Shown here piece by piece: positions 1 through 12,500 of a stretch of DNA of 64,000 nucleotides. Positions within the stretch are counted from its first letter, which is position 1, and every line of letters begins with the position of its first letter. The DNA is taken from contig NC_133901.1 of NCBI RefSeq assembly GCF_964199755.1, positions 24,895,583-24,959,582 on the forward strand. The letters run 5' to 3'. The notes under the pieces were generated by a model. The model saw only the letters and a program-made list of their open reading frames with translations. It did no database searches and had not been told where the DNA came from. The translations under genes and the position numbers were made by a program. Source of the DNA: Larus michahellis. Taxonomy: Eukaryota; Chordata; Aves; Charadriiformes; Laridae.

Positions 1-924
1 TGGTTATTAATTACTTCCAAAAATTAAATTATTTAGCCTATGAATTTTAGGAGGTTAAGTTTAGACTAGTTTTAAAAAATCTTGGCTCACTTTAACATGA
101 AGCAAATCTTTGGACAACCTTGTAATAATAAATACATGGATTTAGTAGTGAAGATGAACTGGGGGTGGTTATACACTGCTCCAACCTATCCTTGATCAGG
201 TTCCCGTAGGAAACAAAGGACAGAAAGGCAAAGGGGAGGCTGTGTACTGCTGGACCGCATCTGGATCTCTCCTGCCTCAATCATCGAGGCTGGAGCAGTG
301 CGATTGCACAGGCTGTTTGCTGGCTCAGGTCACCCGCTTAGCAGCAGGCTAGTGCAGCAGACTGAGGGATACTGAAATAACTTTCTAAGTAACCAGAAGT
401 TATTGACAGGTCTAGAAATCATCTGGGAAGCTCTAAGAACAGTCTTGATTTATGTAGTGGTCTTCCTTACTCCCATTGTGTACTGTGAGTTTTTTTAAGA
501 AAAGCACCTAATAAAAGTCTATTGAGGTCATTCAGATGATACTCATGATACAACCATTTCTAAATCTTTTGAAGAGACACCTTAAATCAGTGAAGAGCTA
601 TTTTTAAAGGCACCAGTGAATCTGTTTCTCTTTCTTTAATAAACCTTGTTAACCAGGGTTTAAATGGTTTCAGAAAATGGTGCCAAGTGTCTGTGGAATT
701 AACCAGTTTTCCTAAGAATTCTGTTTGAGGTGGGACATAAAAACAACTTAAAAGTGAACTACACTAAAAGTCGGGGAATCTGTCTCTGTGTTCCTACCTG
801 TATACTGAAATCCTCATCCAGGATTCCTGTAAATAATAAGGGTCTCAGTGTTTGCAGACAGATCCCTGCAGTAAAGAGTAAGAAACAGAACAGTAATTTT
901 TTTTATTTTATTTTTTTTGCATAG
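1..924. other. Non-coding sequence upstream of the first candidate exon
   Basis: AT-rich sequence with no recognised gene or repeat family. A moderately GC-richer patch lies near 230-365. The last ~30 bases form a T-rich polypyrimidine tract ending in GCATAG at 919-924, which is the acceptor of the candidate exon that follows. Short ORFs here show no coding character. Confidence 0.5.
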
Positions 925-1080
925 GCCTCATGGTTCATTCAGCAGAAGCTACAGTACTTGTCTCAAGCACCCTCTTCACATTTAGCTTCCACTCAAAAAA
1001 GCGCTCCAGTCACTTCTCAAATGAACAGCGGCAGCAGGGCTCTCAGTACCAGGAGGAAAACATGCCTGCACCATGAAATG
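925..1080 (+). CDS. Candidate coding exon of an unidentified gene
   Basis: The interval follows a long T-rich tract ending in GCATAG and is followed directly by GTAAGTGAG, a near-consensus donor. It is 156 nt, exactly 52 codons, and is open from first to last base in the frame starting at 925, so it would be a phase 0-0 internal exon. That frame begins A-S-W-F-I-Q-Q-K-L-Q-Y-L and is rich in Ser, Gln, Thr and Arg, as in a disordered linker. A second frame is open from ATG 930 to TGA 1074-1076. It has vertebrate-like codon use (CAG, AGC, TTC, CTC) and a hydrophilic tail ending E-E-N-M-P-A-P, so the reading frame is ambiguous and the exon could also carry a stop. No domain or family was recognised. 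Seen: splice signals and open frame. Inferred: that it is used as an exon. Confidence 0.3.
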
Positions 1081-2519
1081 GTAAGTGAGCAATGCCACTT
1101 TTCCTACTCTGCCAGCTGGAAGCCTCTGCTTGGTTTGTTGCAGATAAATGTGAGCCCTCCCATGGGTGAGGGACCTTTCCCTCCAGGAGCTGCCCAAGGC
1201 TGTGGGACTATGCACTAAAGTGAGAAAAGAGAGCAGGTTTGGATTTGGGGTGTGTATCAGCGTTCTGCAGCTATTGTCTGTGCTGGCACCTCCCCAGCAG
1301 TGGGTGTAAGCTAGTCTCACCCTTACTATAAGAAAAGAACATGCAGACGGATTGCTCATATGATGTTGCTGACTGGCTCTGGTGCTGACTGGCTCTGAAA
1401 CCATGTTACTTCTGCCTTTGAGACTGGTTTCTGTGGCCTGTCTTAAGGGGTTTTGCTCCTGTTCGTTCCTGTAAAGTTATGAGCACTTGCTTTTAACTTT
1501 ACTAGGCATCGGGAAGTGCCTAAAGGATATTGCCATGTGTTTGACCCACCTGTCTTTGTGATCTCTGCTTGGAGTAGAAGTAGTATAGTTCATGCACTCT
1601 TGCATCATATCGGTTTCTTTTTGAAAAGCTATTAAAATTGTGTTGGGTGTGGACGTCAAGCGAAGAGGGAAAAGGACTTCATAAAACTTTGCTAGCCCAA
1701 GGGGTGGGGGAAGTAAAGTTTTCATCTTAAAATAAAGGAAAACCAGAGAAGATGAAAGTGACAACTTGGTGAGGGGAAAAAAAAAAGCTGGTGAAAGAGA
1801 GAGGAATGAAATAAGGAAGACTGAGGAACTTATATCTTCAGTTGTTTTTCCATACTTCTGCAAACAGCAGACTCATGTTGCTTTTATTGCTTTGCTAACA
1901 GTGCTGTTGAAAGATTCGCCTTTCACCCTGGGTCCTTTTTGTTCATTTTCTTTAAATTTGGTCAACCTTCAGCTGGCGGTCGTGGCTCCCTTTAGGTCTA
2001 TGGAGTGCCTAAGACTTAAAATGCAGTAGTGTCAGGAATATGCCTCTAGCAAAGTTTTTTTTAGAAATGGTCTTCAAACTAATTCTTAGTTTCTCACGCT
2101 ACTGGAAAATACTTAATTTGGGTTTTAGTCTGCAGTTGCTATGAATATCTTTCTGATCTTTTTCAATTTGAGTATTATCTTTGGCACTGATTCTCCCCCT
2201 TTCCTTCCTTCCTTCATTTATTCATTTCCTTTTCTCTCTTATGTTTTCATTTCTAGTCAGGCATATGTTATAAAGTACTGGGTTACATTTAGAAGGTACT
2301 GTACCTCTGGAACAAAAAAAATCTCATTAAGCTTATGGGATATTATCCTGTTTCAAGTCACTTGTGTATAACTTGTCCTAGGCCTGCATAATGCCTAAAA
2401 TCATGACTTAAGGTTAGTTCTTTAAGTGTTTAGATTGTTAGGCATAGTGGTCTCTAGTTTCAAATCCTTATTGAATAAAGTAACAGTGTTTTATTTATGT
2501 CCATCTGCCTTTGCTGCAG
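1081..2519. other. Non-coding stretch (putative intron)
   Basis: No recognisable gene or repeat family. Overlapping ORFs on the - strand (982-1404 and 1477-1863) have low-complexity Leu/Phe/Ser composition, no splice signals and no family resemblance. The final 25 bases are pyrimidine-rich and end in TTTGCTGCAG, a good acceptor for the next candidate. Confidence 0.45.
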
Positions 2520-2689
2520 CACGCACAGAAGCAGACAGCTATGTGGTAAGGAATGATGTAGAACAGTATCTGGAAAACACTCCTGGGTATTGTCTACTGC
2601 TTCTGGCACCTGAATTTCAAGCCCTGCCAAGTCCTCAGAAGGATGATATTGATTTGACTTGCTCAGATTTGGGATACTCTGAGGCCTGA
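2520..2689 (+). CDS. Candidate terminal exon of an unidentified gene
   Basis: A pyrimidine-rich tract ending TGCTGCAG (2512-2519) is followed by a frame that takes two bases (CA) to finish a codon and then stays open for 55 codons. It ends in TGA at 2687-2689. The product is mixed and acidic (T-E-A-D-S-Y near the start, D-D-I-D-L-T-C-S-D-L near the end), more protein-like than most ORFs in this window. A GTAAGG at 2546-2551 offers an alternative donor that would make a 26-nt microexon. The entry phase does not match the phase-0 end of 925-1080, so these two do not join directly in their best frames. An AATAAA lies at 3421-3426, about 730 nt past the stop. No family recognised; chance remains quite possible. 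Confidence 0.2.
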
Positions 2690-5600
2690 AACAATATTTG
2701 TTTTTCTGTACCTCAGGTCTGATTTTTGTAGGGGAATAATGTTGACCGGTGACACTGAATTAGGTGGGGAAAATGTTGCCTCTTCTCTGACACTGGTAAA
2801 AAAAAGTCTGATTTGTGAGCAGAATCACTTCTGTTATACGTACCATGCAGCAGAGCTTGTGCAGCACTTGTCTCCTCTGGTGTGCAGAGGGAAAACTGCC
2901 CAGAGCCAGGGTGCGCTGGTGTGAGAGGAAATCAATGTGGTTGTTAACAGTGGGAAAGCTGGAAGGGTGTAATTGGAAACCTGAAGACTGTAGTGTGGTT
3001 TTTTTTTTTTTTCCCCCCAGTAGAACTCCATGGAAGTGAGAGACAGTCTTGGCTTGTGGCTTTTCTAGCAGTGCAGCTGCAGTGGGCCCATGCTGATGGT
3101 GCTAAGGGGCTGTTAAGAACAGAGCCAAAGTTGGAGTTGGAGGCTTGACACGCTTTGGGTTAACTGTAGGAAAGTACCTGTACTTTTCACGTGGGAAAGA
3201 CAAATCTGGGCCGTTAATTGCCACCATGGAGCTGACAGACATTATGTTTTATTTTTGGAGAACTTGTCTGTGCTTCTTAACAAATGCCAGGATGTCCAGT
3301 GGGTTGTTTTAAATCTGAAAGTGTAACTTGCACCACCAGGCTGTTGAAGGGGATATTTGCTTGGCTGATGTCCATCATTGCACTAGGCTGTCCTATTTCC
3401 TTAATCACTTGAAAGGGATGAATAAAGAGAAAGACAAGTACTGCATTGGCAGACAAAGTCTTCTTTCATACTGTTCTGGAACTTGCACTCAAGCGTGTGA
3501 TTATGATGTAAAAAAACCAAAACAAACCCCAAACAAACAAAAAAAACAACAACAACAAAAAAAACCCAAAAAACAAGCCAATATTCAAGGAAAAACACAT
3601 TCAGGTGTTTTGTCTAACTCTCCTGAACAGTAATATCTGCCATAAAAACTAATCACTGAGCTAGGAGGAGGAGGGGATTTCATGATCTGAAAATTGACTG
3701 GTATTGGGACCAAGGCTGTGGTTAAACTAACATTTTCGTTGGATTAACTGGAGAATTTTGAAGTTTTGAAAGACTGTTTATGAAATAAAAATGTTGACAA
3801 GTCTTTCACAGTTTACTGAGCAGAACTTATGTCTGTTGGGATTATATTGTCAGAGATGAGTTTGCTCATGTTAAGTTATTTAAAATGCTTAGAACCGGTT
3901 TGCTTTAAGATGTTGAAAAGGACTATTTTCTGTTCTGCTAGAAGGAAGTAAGTGAAAAACAACTTTGTCTTTAGAAGAAATAGTTTCTCAATCTCTAAAG
4001 TGAGTATTCAGAATATTTTCTTTGTTCTCTGAAATCCATAATTAATATTTGTACTCCAAGAATTCTCAGTCTCAGAAATAAAGGCGTGTAATGCTCATGT
4101 GCCTCTGAAATAGACTTATGTATATTGCTGCATTTTTGTTGTACCCAAATATACACAGCAATTGGGATGTTACAGGCTCAGTGTTAGTTGGTGGCTGATA
4201 GCAAAATACAGACCAGCTTTCAAAAGGAAAGGCAGACCTATTATACCAACTATCCTCAGCCCAGCAAGGCACATAAGTTACTAGGTGGAAAGGGTGTGAA
4301 CTGCTCTTATGGCTTCAATGCAATTAGTTTAGTGGCTTAAGTTATGCACAATGGGTTAATCGCATTGCTGAAGATAGCCCTAATGTGGTTACTATGGAAA
4401 AGTCTGAACTTTTAACACAGCAACAAAAATGTTTACTTCCAATGGCCCCCACTTTTGTTGAGGTTACTAAATGTTGCGCTTTTCTGTGAAAGTTATCATA
4501 GTGACCTGATATTTGTAGTACAGTACCTCTTTGGACTGTCTCTGCTGTATAGCCAGGATTCATTCTGCTGCTTCCAACCTTAGCCAAACAATCTCAGCAG
4601 TTCAGTATGAAATTACAGTTACTACTTCTGAAACCTAAAAGCTTTAGCAGTATTGCAGATTTCCATCTTTCCTAACACTTTGGCCTTTATTCTGAGTATG
4701 CAGGCACTGCATTTTGACAACATATTTTACACTTCATTTTCTGAACAGTGTTTTATTAGATTAACTCAAAAAGGAAGACTAGCTTCTCATTTATTGTGAC
4801 TTGCACATTCAGTCAAACACTGTGTGATACTGAGTAGTTTAAATCTCCAGCGTATGAACTGTAAATTGACATTAAAGACCTCTCTTAACATCCATTACTC
4901 TGTTTAAACAGTCGTGCAGAATTACTAGTTGCCAGTAATTTCTCCTTGAATACAAATATATCATCTGTTCTAATGTTGTTTTAACTCTCTTGATTTGCAT
5001 GTCATGAAAGGAATATCTTAAAATTAGGAAATGGCAAGGCTGAATAGTGTAATGGATAATAGTGATGACTATTGCTATTTAGTAGAAGTTTTGGGTTTGC
5101 TTGCACATGAAATTACTAATTTTCTTAAAAGCTGATAATACTTTGGTTGCTGAGCATGGTCCTGGAGGATAAATACCCATCCTGCTGGGATCACCAATTT
5201 GGCCTCTTCAGTCTTATCACAAAAATCTGACCTGTGAGGATGTGAAGTATGCACTCTTCTGTTGCAAGAGATGACTTTCTTTACTTAGTTGCCCTTTAAC
5301 GCATTCAGGCAGAACAGTGTGTACTCACCACACAGACTACAAAGAGAATTTCAAACCCCAGAGCTCTCCATTTATCACATTGCATAAGTGTGACAAATTT
5401 GGACAGAGGCACAATAAATAAATCAGTAAAACCCATGTAGAGTATACTGCAGGATGCATTTCAGGGTGGAATCTGAGAGCAGAGCTGTTGGTGAAGAGCT
5501 TGTCATTTCCAGTTCATGTAGCAGTTGTGAAAAACAGCTTTGCATCTTAATACTGCAGCAGTTTATTGATTTGCACTATAACCGAAGGACTGGGATCCTT

Positions 5601-5842
5601 CCTTCCCAAGGAGGTTATGTAGCCTGGTGACATGCATTCTGTACTTCTGAAGATTGAAATCAGAAACTCTGCCTACTGAAAACAGGACTGTTAGGGCCTG
5701 TCCATGGTAATACCTCCTCACTGTGTTGCCACATATTTGCCTCACTGCAGTGTGTCTCCACCTGCTTATCCCGCCTCCTGTTATCTTTGCTATCTCTTTC
5801 TGCATGCTGCAGGGTGCACAGTACCAGGCCAGAAAACCTTAC
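2690..5842. other. Non-coding stretch with one A/C-only run
   Basis: Ordinary AT-rich DNA with a T14 run at 2999-3012 and the A/C-only tract at 3510-3576, listed separately. No gene or classified transposon was recognised. The right end (about 5563-5842) is somewhat GC-richer. It has overlapping ORFs on both strands, including an 80-codon - strand ORF (5563-5805) next to the - strand candidate exon. Confidence 0.4.
3510..3576 (+). repeat. A/C-only low-complexity tract
   Basis: Sixty-seven bases contain only A and C, built from CAA, AAAC and AAAAC units. Similar A/C-only and G/T-only tracts recur at about 12.77, 13.45 and 20.98 kb. Such tracts are common in bird introns and intergenic DNA and often mark decayed poly-A retroposon tails. 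Confidence 0.85.
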
Positions 5843-5904
5843 CTCTTCATCCATTCTCCATCCCTTCTCGCAACCTGCTGCGCATCTCTTCCCACCTCAT
5901 GCAG
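5843..5904 (-). CDS. Candidate small internal exon on the minus strand
   Basis: Read on the - strand, a tract ending TTTGCCTTGTTTAG is followed by 62 nt and then GTAAGG, a strong donor preceded by AAGAG. One frame is fully open from the first base: L-H-E-V-G-R-D-A-Q-Q-V-A-R-R-D-G-E-W-M-K, leaving two bases. The other two frames contain stops. The peptide is charged and helix-like, but no family was recognised. Its phase-0 entry is compatible with the phase-0 exit of the - strand candidate at 8367-8472. The - strand ORF continues past the donor towards 5563, so an unspliced open stretch is also possible. + strand ORFs overlap it, which weakens the call. Confidence 0.2.
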
Positions 5905-8366
5905 CTAAACAAGGCAAAGCAGGGAGCTGGAAATTCATTAGTTCTCCTCAGAACTTGTTATCATGCCTGAATATTATTTGTTTTAAACCACATTGGGATT
6001 AAGATCCTTTGAAGTTCTTTGATTAGTGTTTAGGGGAAAATGAGATGCCAGTTTAAGCTTCTGATATTTTGTAACAGCATATAGAACACCAGTGTTCAAA
6101 TTTATGCTTAAACCAGCTGTTTTAGAGTCACATTTAACCAAAAATTAATTAGCCTGGAAAAGAATGACTGAAACTTGATTATATTTAAGTTTGTATTTCA
6201 GCTTCCATCTGTGGTGAAATCAAGACCTATTCAGCTTTATGATCATTCATGGTGATGGCTTGATTTTTATTCTTATAGATTACAAATTTCTTGCTTGCTT
6301 GTTGTCTTTGTATATTAAGAATGACCTTATTTAAAAACTCCTTGTGGTTTAACTTTCTTAGCAGGAACATTATCATACACAGTTGAAACTCATGTGGTGA
6401 GAAAAGGCACGTGCCTCTAGCAAAAGCCTGGTTCTATGCATGTATTTGCACTACTTAGCCGATATGTGCAAAAGTTGATCTGTGCTGATGCTTGATAACA
6501 GTATGTGGCAGCTAGCTGTATGTATGGCTGACCAGTTGTTTATCCAGTTACTGCGTTTATGCAGACACAATTAGTACTTGCACAGCTCAACTCTCCTCTT
6601 GTTTGTTTTTTTTTTATATCTAGCCACCACTGTCCTCATCACTAATGTGACATTGAGTGCCCAGCATAAATAGAGAGATGGAAAAACTTATCTTTGGAGC
6701 AGCTGGTCTTAATATATAGCTGTTTTGCAGAAACATTCGATTAGAAACAACTTGCTTTCCTTGAACAATAAAAAATGAAACACTTTACTCCTTAAATCAA
6801 AGCATATATTTGGAATGATCTTGTGAAACAACAAAATTTTTCCCAGCATGTAAGCTTCATGTACTGCAAAGATGTAATGACAAATGCTTTGCGGAATAAC
6901 TGCTGTTTAAACACTGGTCATGCCCATTCTGTGCAGCAATAAAAGGGGCTCTGTTGCTGGTTTCATAGACTTCAGTGACTCCTACCATCAATGTTCAGTT
7001 TGTGGCAGCCTCTTATATAGACTAGGCTATAAGGTGCGTTTAGAAAGCACATATGTCGGGCTGGTTCTCAGGAAAAGTCTATACTGTGAGCCTGACTTAT
7101 TAAGACTGAGGTGCTGTGATGCATGTTTTAAGTATTTTTAGATCCCATACTCATTGGGCAAATATTCTCCTGCTTCTTCCTTATAAATGTAATGGCTATT
7201 GGAGTAGTAGCTATCTATAGATCTGTTCAGGAACAGCTGTATAAAAACTGCTGTTGTCACGTGAGCATAAACATATTAAGAAGCTATTTCTCTGCATTCC
7301 AGCTGATTAAAGACTGTAAGCAACATTCAAAGGCCTGTGTACATGTGAGGGGCATGGTCCAGTCAAGTGCTGAGACAAAACATGACTGTAATGGATTTAC
7401 AGTGAGAGTGTCCTACATCTTTTTATTTAAAAACTGCTGCAGTCAGAAACCCTGCATATTGTTGTAGGTACATGGATGATGGTAATCTCTTTCCTGGCAG
7501 AGCAGACAGTTGGTAAAATCTACGTTTTCTGTGGGGTTTTTTTGTGTGTGTGCTTAGTACACTTTCTAGCCTGTTGTTCACTAATAGTATCTCTTATTTC
7601 TTTCTTTTAGTCTTATTTCTTGTGATTAACATTCCACTGTTCATGCCAGTGAATTCATCTGGGGTTGACCCGCAGTGTGTTCAAGCTGGAGTTCGTACCC
7701 TCCTAATCCTAGGTCTCCTTCATGAATATCTTCCTTGCCTGTAGCCTGGGTGAAGCCTGTTCTGTCCTGTGCTGGCCCTGGTATGTGAGCAGACGATTCG
7801 TAGTTTTCAGTCAGTTCATCATTATTTATGATATAATCTGTGCCATCATCCTTCAGTTGATCCTGTATTCGAACAAAGAAAAATATCAGTGGAAGGGAGA
7901 CTGAGGAGGTTTTTTGCTAAAGCTTAAATGAAGAACAAGTCTGATGAAATTCCACTTTTATTTTGTTATTTGTTTCAGGTGTTAATTTAGTATCTTGATG
8001 TTGATTAAAGCAAATAGTTGCTTACTATGTTCTGCTCTTGAGCAGCGTTGAGAAACATAACCTACTGTTCAGATCTTTAAGATAATTTCAGTGCTTAAAC
8101 ATCACTGATGGGTAGCCAATACTTTCAGCATCTGGCTGAATAATTTAGAACATGTCACTCACGTGAAGCTTGCAATATTAGTGGCTATTCTTGAAAATGT
8201 AGCACAGCACCTCCCAAGATCTCTTCTCTACACCCCTGAAGAAATTGTATAATTCTTAGCCTTAAAAGTAATAAGCTTTGGAAAAAGGACTCTAAAAAAA
8301 TGTTTCACTGAGTATGGCAGGTTTTGGATTACACCTTAAATACAATTAACCAAGGTATGTACTTAC
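5905..8366. other. Non-coding stretch
   Basis: AT-rich sequence without recognised genes. Two intervals have decent acceptors but no clean exon. At 6623 TATATCTAG is followed by only 15 open codons. At 7610 TTCTTTTAG is followed by 44 open codons ending at TAG 7743, with no family resemblance. A GTATGTGAG lies at 7781 beyond that stop. Nothing else stands out. Confidence 0.4.
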
Positions 8367-8472
8367 GCCATATGCACTGGGGCTGGTCAGAAGCCTGGCA
8401 ACAGGATTACACCATTCAGGTAATGTCGTTGTGAGAGGTGGACCAGCGTGGGTTAAGATAGGTTTTAGGTAT
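8367..8472 (-). CDS. Weak candidate exon on the minus strand
   Basis: On the - strand a mediocre acceptor (ending AACAAACTTCAG) precedes 106 nt that end at a strong GTAAGTAC donor. After one base that would complete a codon, one frame is open for 35 codons. It contains the protein-like stretch [15 protein letters not shown] and exits in phase 0. The other frames are closed. The 35-codon open run has a sizeable chance probability, and a GTAAGT is expected every few kb by chance. No family was recognised. Confidence 0.15.
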
Positions 8473-9429
8473 CTGAAGTTTGTTAAAGAATATTTCCTAT
8501 ACAGATATTGATGTTAACACTCTTCTCCCTTGGACAAAGAGATTTCATTTTAAAGCATAAGGGAATCATCTAACCAAATGGAAACATAGAAAATACCATC
8601 TCTTTACCCACCTGTTACCGCATACATTCACCTGTAATCAGTCTTGTCTAATGTTTTTTAGTAACAACAAAAAAACCACCAGTCAAAACCAACCCTCCCC
8701 CTTCCAAAAAAAAACTCCGCCCAAATGCTAAAACACTTGATGCTCAAAATCTGACTTGAAGAGTACCAGAATGTCTGAAGGGGATGTATTGTGGGATACA
8801 TAAATGCAGTAGGAGCTGGAAGAGCGGAAATGTGTACTAGATAATCCTGTTTACTTATTCTCATCTGCTGTTTGCTCTAAGTGTGATCTCTTATGCAATT
8901 TTAACAGGAAACCATTTAAGATGCAACTGTATCAGCTACTTTATGTAAGAACAGTAGTGAATGTTTTCTTAAACGCATATACTCAGCCTTTTGCAAAATC
9001 AGTGCATTTCTTCAATAGGCAAAGTGTATTTCATCAAATATTAAGTTTCTTTATCGCTGGGAGTGTACATAAGTTGTTCTCTGTAATACTTTATTTTCAG
9101 TATTCAATGCATTTGTTTTACACTTCATACATCAATTCTCCTTTATATAAAATTATGTAAATAAGTTAGGAACAGGCTTTATGCTATCGTCTTGCACCTG
9201 TCTTTCCAATCTTTTCATCCCAAAGTACTTTATTGAGATAAAAGAAAAACCTGCTCATCTTGAGCAACTATATCATTCTTGTATCTGTCAATAACGGCTC
9301 TCCCATGAGTCCTTCAAGTTGACTTATCCTCTCTGCTACTTTTACTCACAAAGTAATTTTCAGTGTTTTTTGGGAAGCAGGTCTGTCAGCTATTTTTGCT
9401 CCCAGGAAAAATTTGCTTTATTGATTGTT

Positions 9430-9507
9430 GTCTCACTTTCTCCCCCCTGCTCCTTTCTCTTGCTCGCTTGCTTGTGCTCTCTCCCTCACTTTTTCTCTCT
9501 GCCTCCT
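9430..9507 (+). repeat. Polypyrimidine tract
   Basis: About 78 bases are almost entirely C and T, with a few G. Both strands over it have long ORFs, an artefact of the low complexity. The tract ends near CCTTAAAG, a possible acceptor that is followed by no coding-like exon. Confidence 0.7.
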
Positions 9508-12500
9508 TAAAGAAGAATGGAACAAATGTAAAACTGAACAGTGATTCAAGTCCTGCAGCAATATTGTAGAAAAACCGAGTAAGTAACAATGGGTCTTAAA
9601 CCATTCCAGTGCCTCCTTTTCTTTCATAATTGGTTGTTTATGGTATCGCTGCTTTACACACCAAGTACAAATTCTGAATCCTGAACAGTTATGTAAAACA
9701 TCCTTATGATCTCAGTTACTGATTGAAAAGCTAAATAACTTCCTCTGCTGTCCTCCATACTACAGCCATGGAAGTTGTTCTATAGTTATCTGGGTTTTGT
9801 GTGCATTTGTGTATTTTTTTTTTTTAAAAATTAAATTGCATCTGTCAGAGGATTGTGTGATTCCTTCATCCAATGTCATATACTGAGTTAGTGTGGAAAA
9901 AAATTGAGTCTACTTCAAAAAAGATTTTAAGATTGTAATATAAATTCTTAGCAGAACCATGATCAAGGTGGGAATCTCATGAGATCAAATTTTGTAGGGA
10001 AAGTTTAGATCTTCTTGCTTCTGTAAGAGTAAAATCAAACCAAACAATCCTTTTCTGATCCATGCCCAGTCTTATTTGAAACCTCCAAAGTGCCAAGCAG
10101 TTAAGAGCTATTATTAAAAAGCAATATATGAAAGCCATCAATTAGAGTTGTTCTGTTTTCAGAACTTCAGAAAAACCTAATTAAAAGGCCAAAAATGGAA
10201 GTAGGAGCCTAGTTCTAGGTTTTTAATCTTTAGAAATATTGGCTTTGTTAGTACAAACAACTTGAATTGTTTGAACTGAGTTGTCAGACCTGGCATGAAA
10301 AATACAGGCTTCTAATGGAAGTTGCATTTGATTATACTGAGTTCTGTCTGCTCTGTTCTTTTATTTTTTTTTCAGAATAAGTAACTGAAGATTTAATATT
10401 AGTCAACATTTCCTCCTTAATCTGATGATCTCTGAGCTAGGCCTAACTTCTAAGCAGCCTTATAACTTCATAACAAGCTTTTATACCTCTCAGTAAAAAT
10501 TTGAGTCCTGTTTTCCTCCCATGCTTGCACCACATCATATAGGAATAGGAGGTGCAATCTACTTGGCTGCCACAGTAGTCTTCAGTATTTTGACCCACCA
10601 CCACTTTTAGCATAAACTGTTGTCTGGTGTGTTTAACTAGTTGCTATGTGTGTACACTGATGTTTAAATTGAGTGATGGCTTCATTTTGGGCTGCAACAT
10701 ATCCTCTACATCCCCTTCCTTTTGCAGTTGCGCCGACATGTTCATTGTGTATTGTCCGTGCTTCTGCTTTGAAGCCTCTTGAGATGTGGTTTAAAGCAAA
10801 GAAAATTTTCTTGTGCTTGGCATGATGCTTCTGATTTTGCAATAAATTTATTTGTCTCTTTGTTCCTTATTTAACTAGTTATTATTTAGCCCACTAAAGG
10901 AACTTAAGTTGCACTGGCCTATTTTTCATTGTTTTAATAACCTATGTCATAAATGTTTCCTCTTTATTGTTGGCACATTTGCTTTATAATATTACAGACA
11001 TAATCACATTGTTCAGTGCAGCATGAAGAAGGAATTCTAACCCATGTGCAGTGCTGGCACTTCAAAACTATATCAGACATGGGTCTATAGCTTTTTAAGG
11101 CTGGCAGAGAAGTATTATCACACTCCAGGTGCTTTGATTGCATCTCCAGGGAGAAATAATTTAAATAGTGTAATAGAAAAAGGTAGATTTTGCACTAAGG
11201 CTGCTTTAAAAATTGGAAGAAACTAAGTGTAAACCTCTTAGCATAACTCAGGAATTACTGCTGCACCAAATTCATGCCTGCCTAATTCAGGGATAGGGGA
11301 AAACATCGTATCAATCAACCCACTTCTAGATTTGCACTTTAGCCATCCATGGGCAGAACAGCCCACCTGCATGTCTCTGCTTCTACACCATATGATATAC
11401 TGTGTTAAAGAACTTCCTTAATATTGTATAGGTGGTAACTTCTAAGTTGGGGAACTGAATTCAGGATGCCTGTATATGCACATGTATAGAATTTTAATCC
11501 GTATAGAGTGCTGGCACATTAGCATGCTTTGCTTTCATAATCAAATACCAATTTTTCCATTGATTCCACACACCTTCAGGCTTCTGCTCTCAGTTCACAT
11601 GCCCAGAAATGTTTACCCTGGGTCCCCTCATTGCTGGTTGAACATCCCTTTGTTCAGGCAGTTCCAGTCTCTCCTCGCCATTAGCGAGGCACAGTTCCTG
11701 TCCCTTCCTGTATCACTGCCACCAGACTCAACATCTAAATCTGTTTACCCCTTCCTGGTCCAGCTTCTGTCTCTTCTGAATTTGACTTATGATGTCCTCT
11801 TCTGTACTGCCCAGCAACAAGCAAAGAAGGCAATGCCACTGCAGATAAAGCAGTTGGCAAGTGTCTGAACAGTGTAGCCAAAAGTTGAATCACAGACAAG
11901 TTGTTCACGGGGGCTGATGAGGCTGAGGACTTCAAACAAGGGCTGTGGGAGGGTACGGTGTGCTCAACAGTAACAGAACCTTCAGAATTTAGCTCTTCAA
12001 ATTGAAGAGTATGGGGTTTTGGTTGTTTTGTGGGTTGTTGTTTTTTTTTTTTGAAGGGTATCAATAGCCAATTTTTCAGTCTCACAATGTGATTTAGTTT
12101 AGGATGGAGTTTCAAAGAAATGGCACAAGGCATCCCTAGGGTGGAGTATGAGGTCTTTGCTCTATGTACAGTGCATTTAAACATAATCTCATGAGGATTT
12201 ATAAGGAACAAAATAATAGAATTGCATGATTTTTTTTTCCCCCAAAAACATTATACCTGAAACAAGTATCTATCACGGAAATTATCTTCCTATATAGTTA
12301 CTGTTTTGCAAAAATACAGGTTACCTGAGCCAGACTTTTCAAGTGAGAAGTCTCAGGTAATCTTGATGAGAAACACTACTGCAACTAGTCATATGGCAGA
12401 ACATTTAGGATTTCCTTTATGCAGAAAATTCTGAGACTTCAAAATATTTTTTGCATCATATTGGGATGAAAAATCTGAATCTCAAAAATTATGGGTTTTT

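Noticed and set aside
2846..2880. A 33-base - strand exon ending at GTACGTAT.
   Set aside because: Too short to judge, with a competing acceptor nearby and a Cys-rich peptide without resemblance.
5790..6002. + strand open frame after the acceptor-like TGCATGCTGCAG at 5812.
   Set aside because: About 63 codons are open, but the region is open in several frames on both strands. It lacks a donor or nearby polyadenylation signal, and the - strand reading has better splice signals.
7611..7781. Possible exon between TTCTTTTAG and GTATGTGAG.
   Set aside because: The only long frame stops at 7743 before the donor and has hydrophobic, low-information composition.
10350..10400. Strong polypyrimidine tract ending TTTCAG at 10374.
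   Set aside because: All three frames meet a stop within four codons and there is no usable donor.
11476..12211. Overlapping ORFs of 130 (+) and 158 (-) codons.
   Set aside because: They overlap on opposite strands, with Leu/Ser/His-rich composition, no splice signals and no family resemblance. Best explained by chance.
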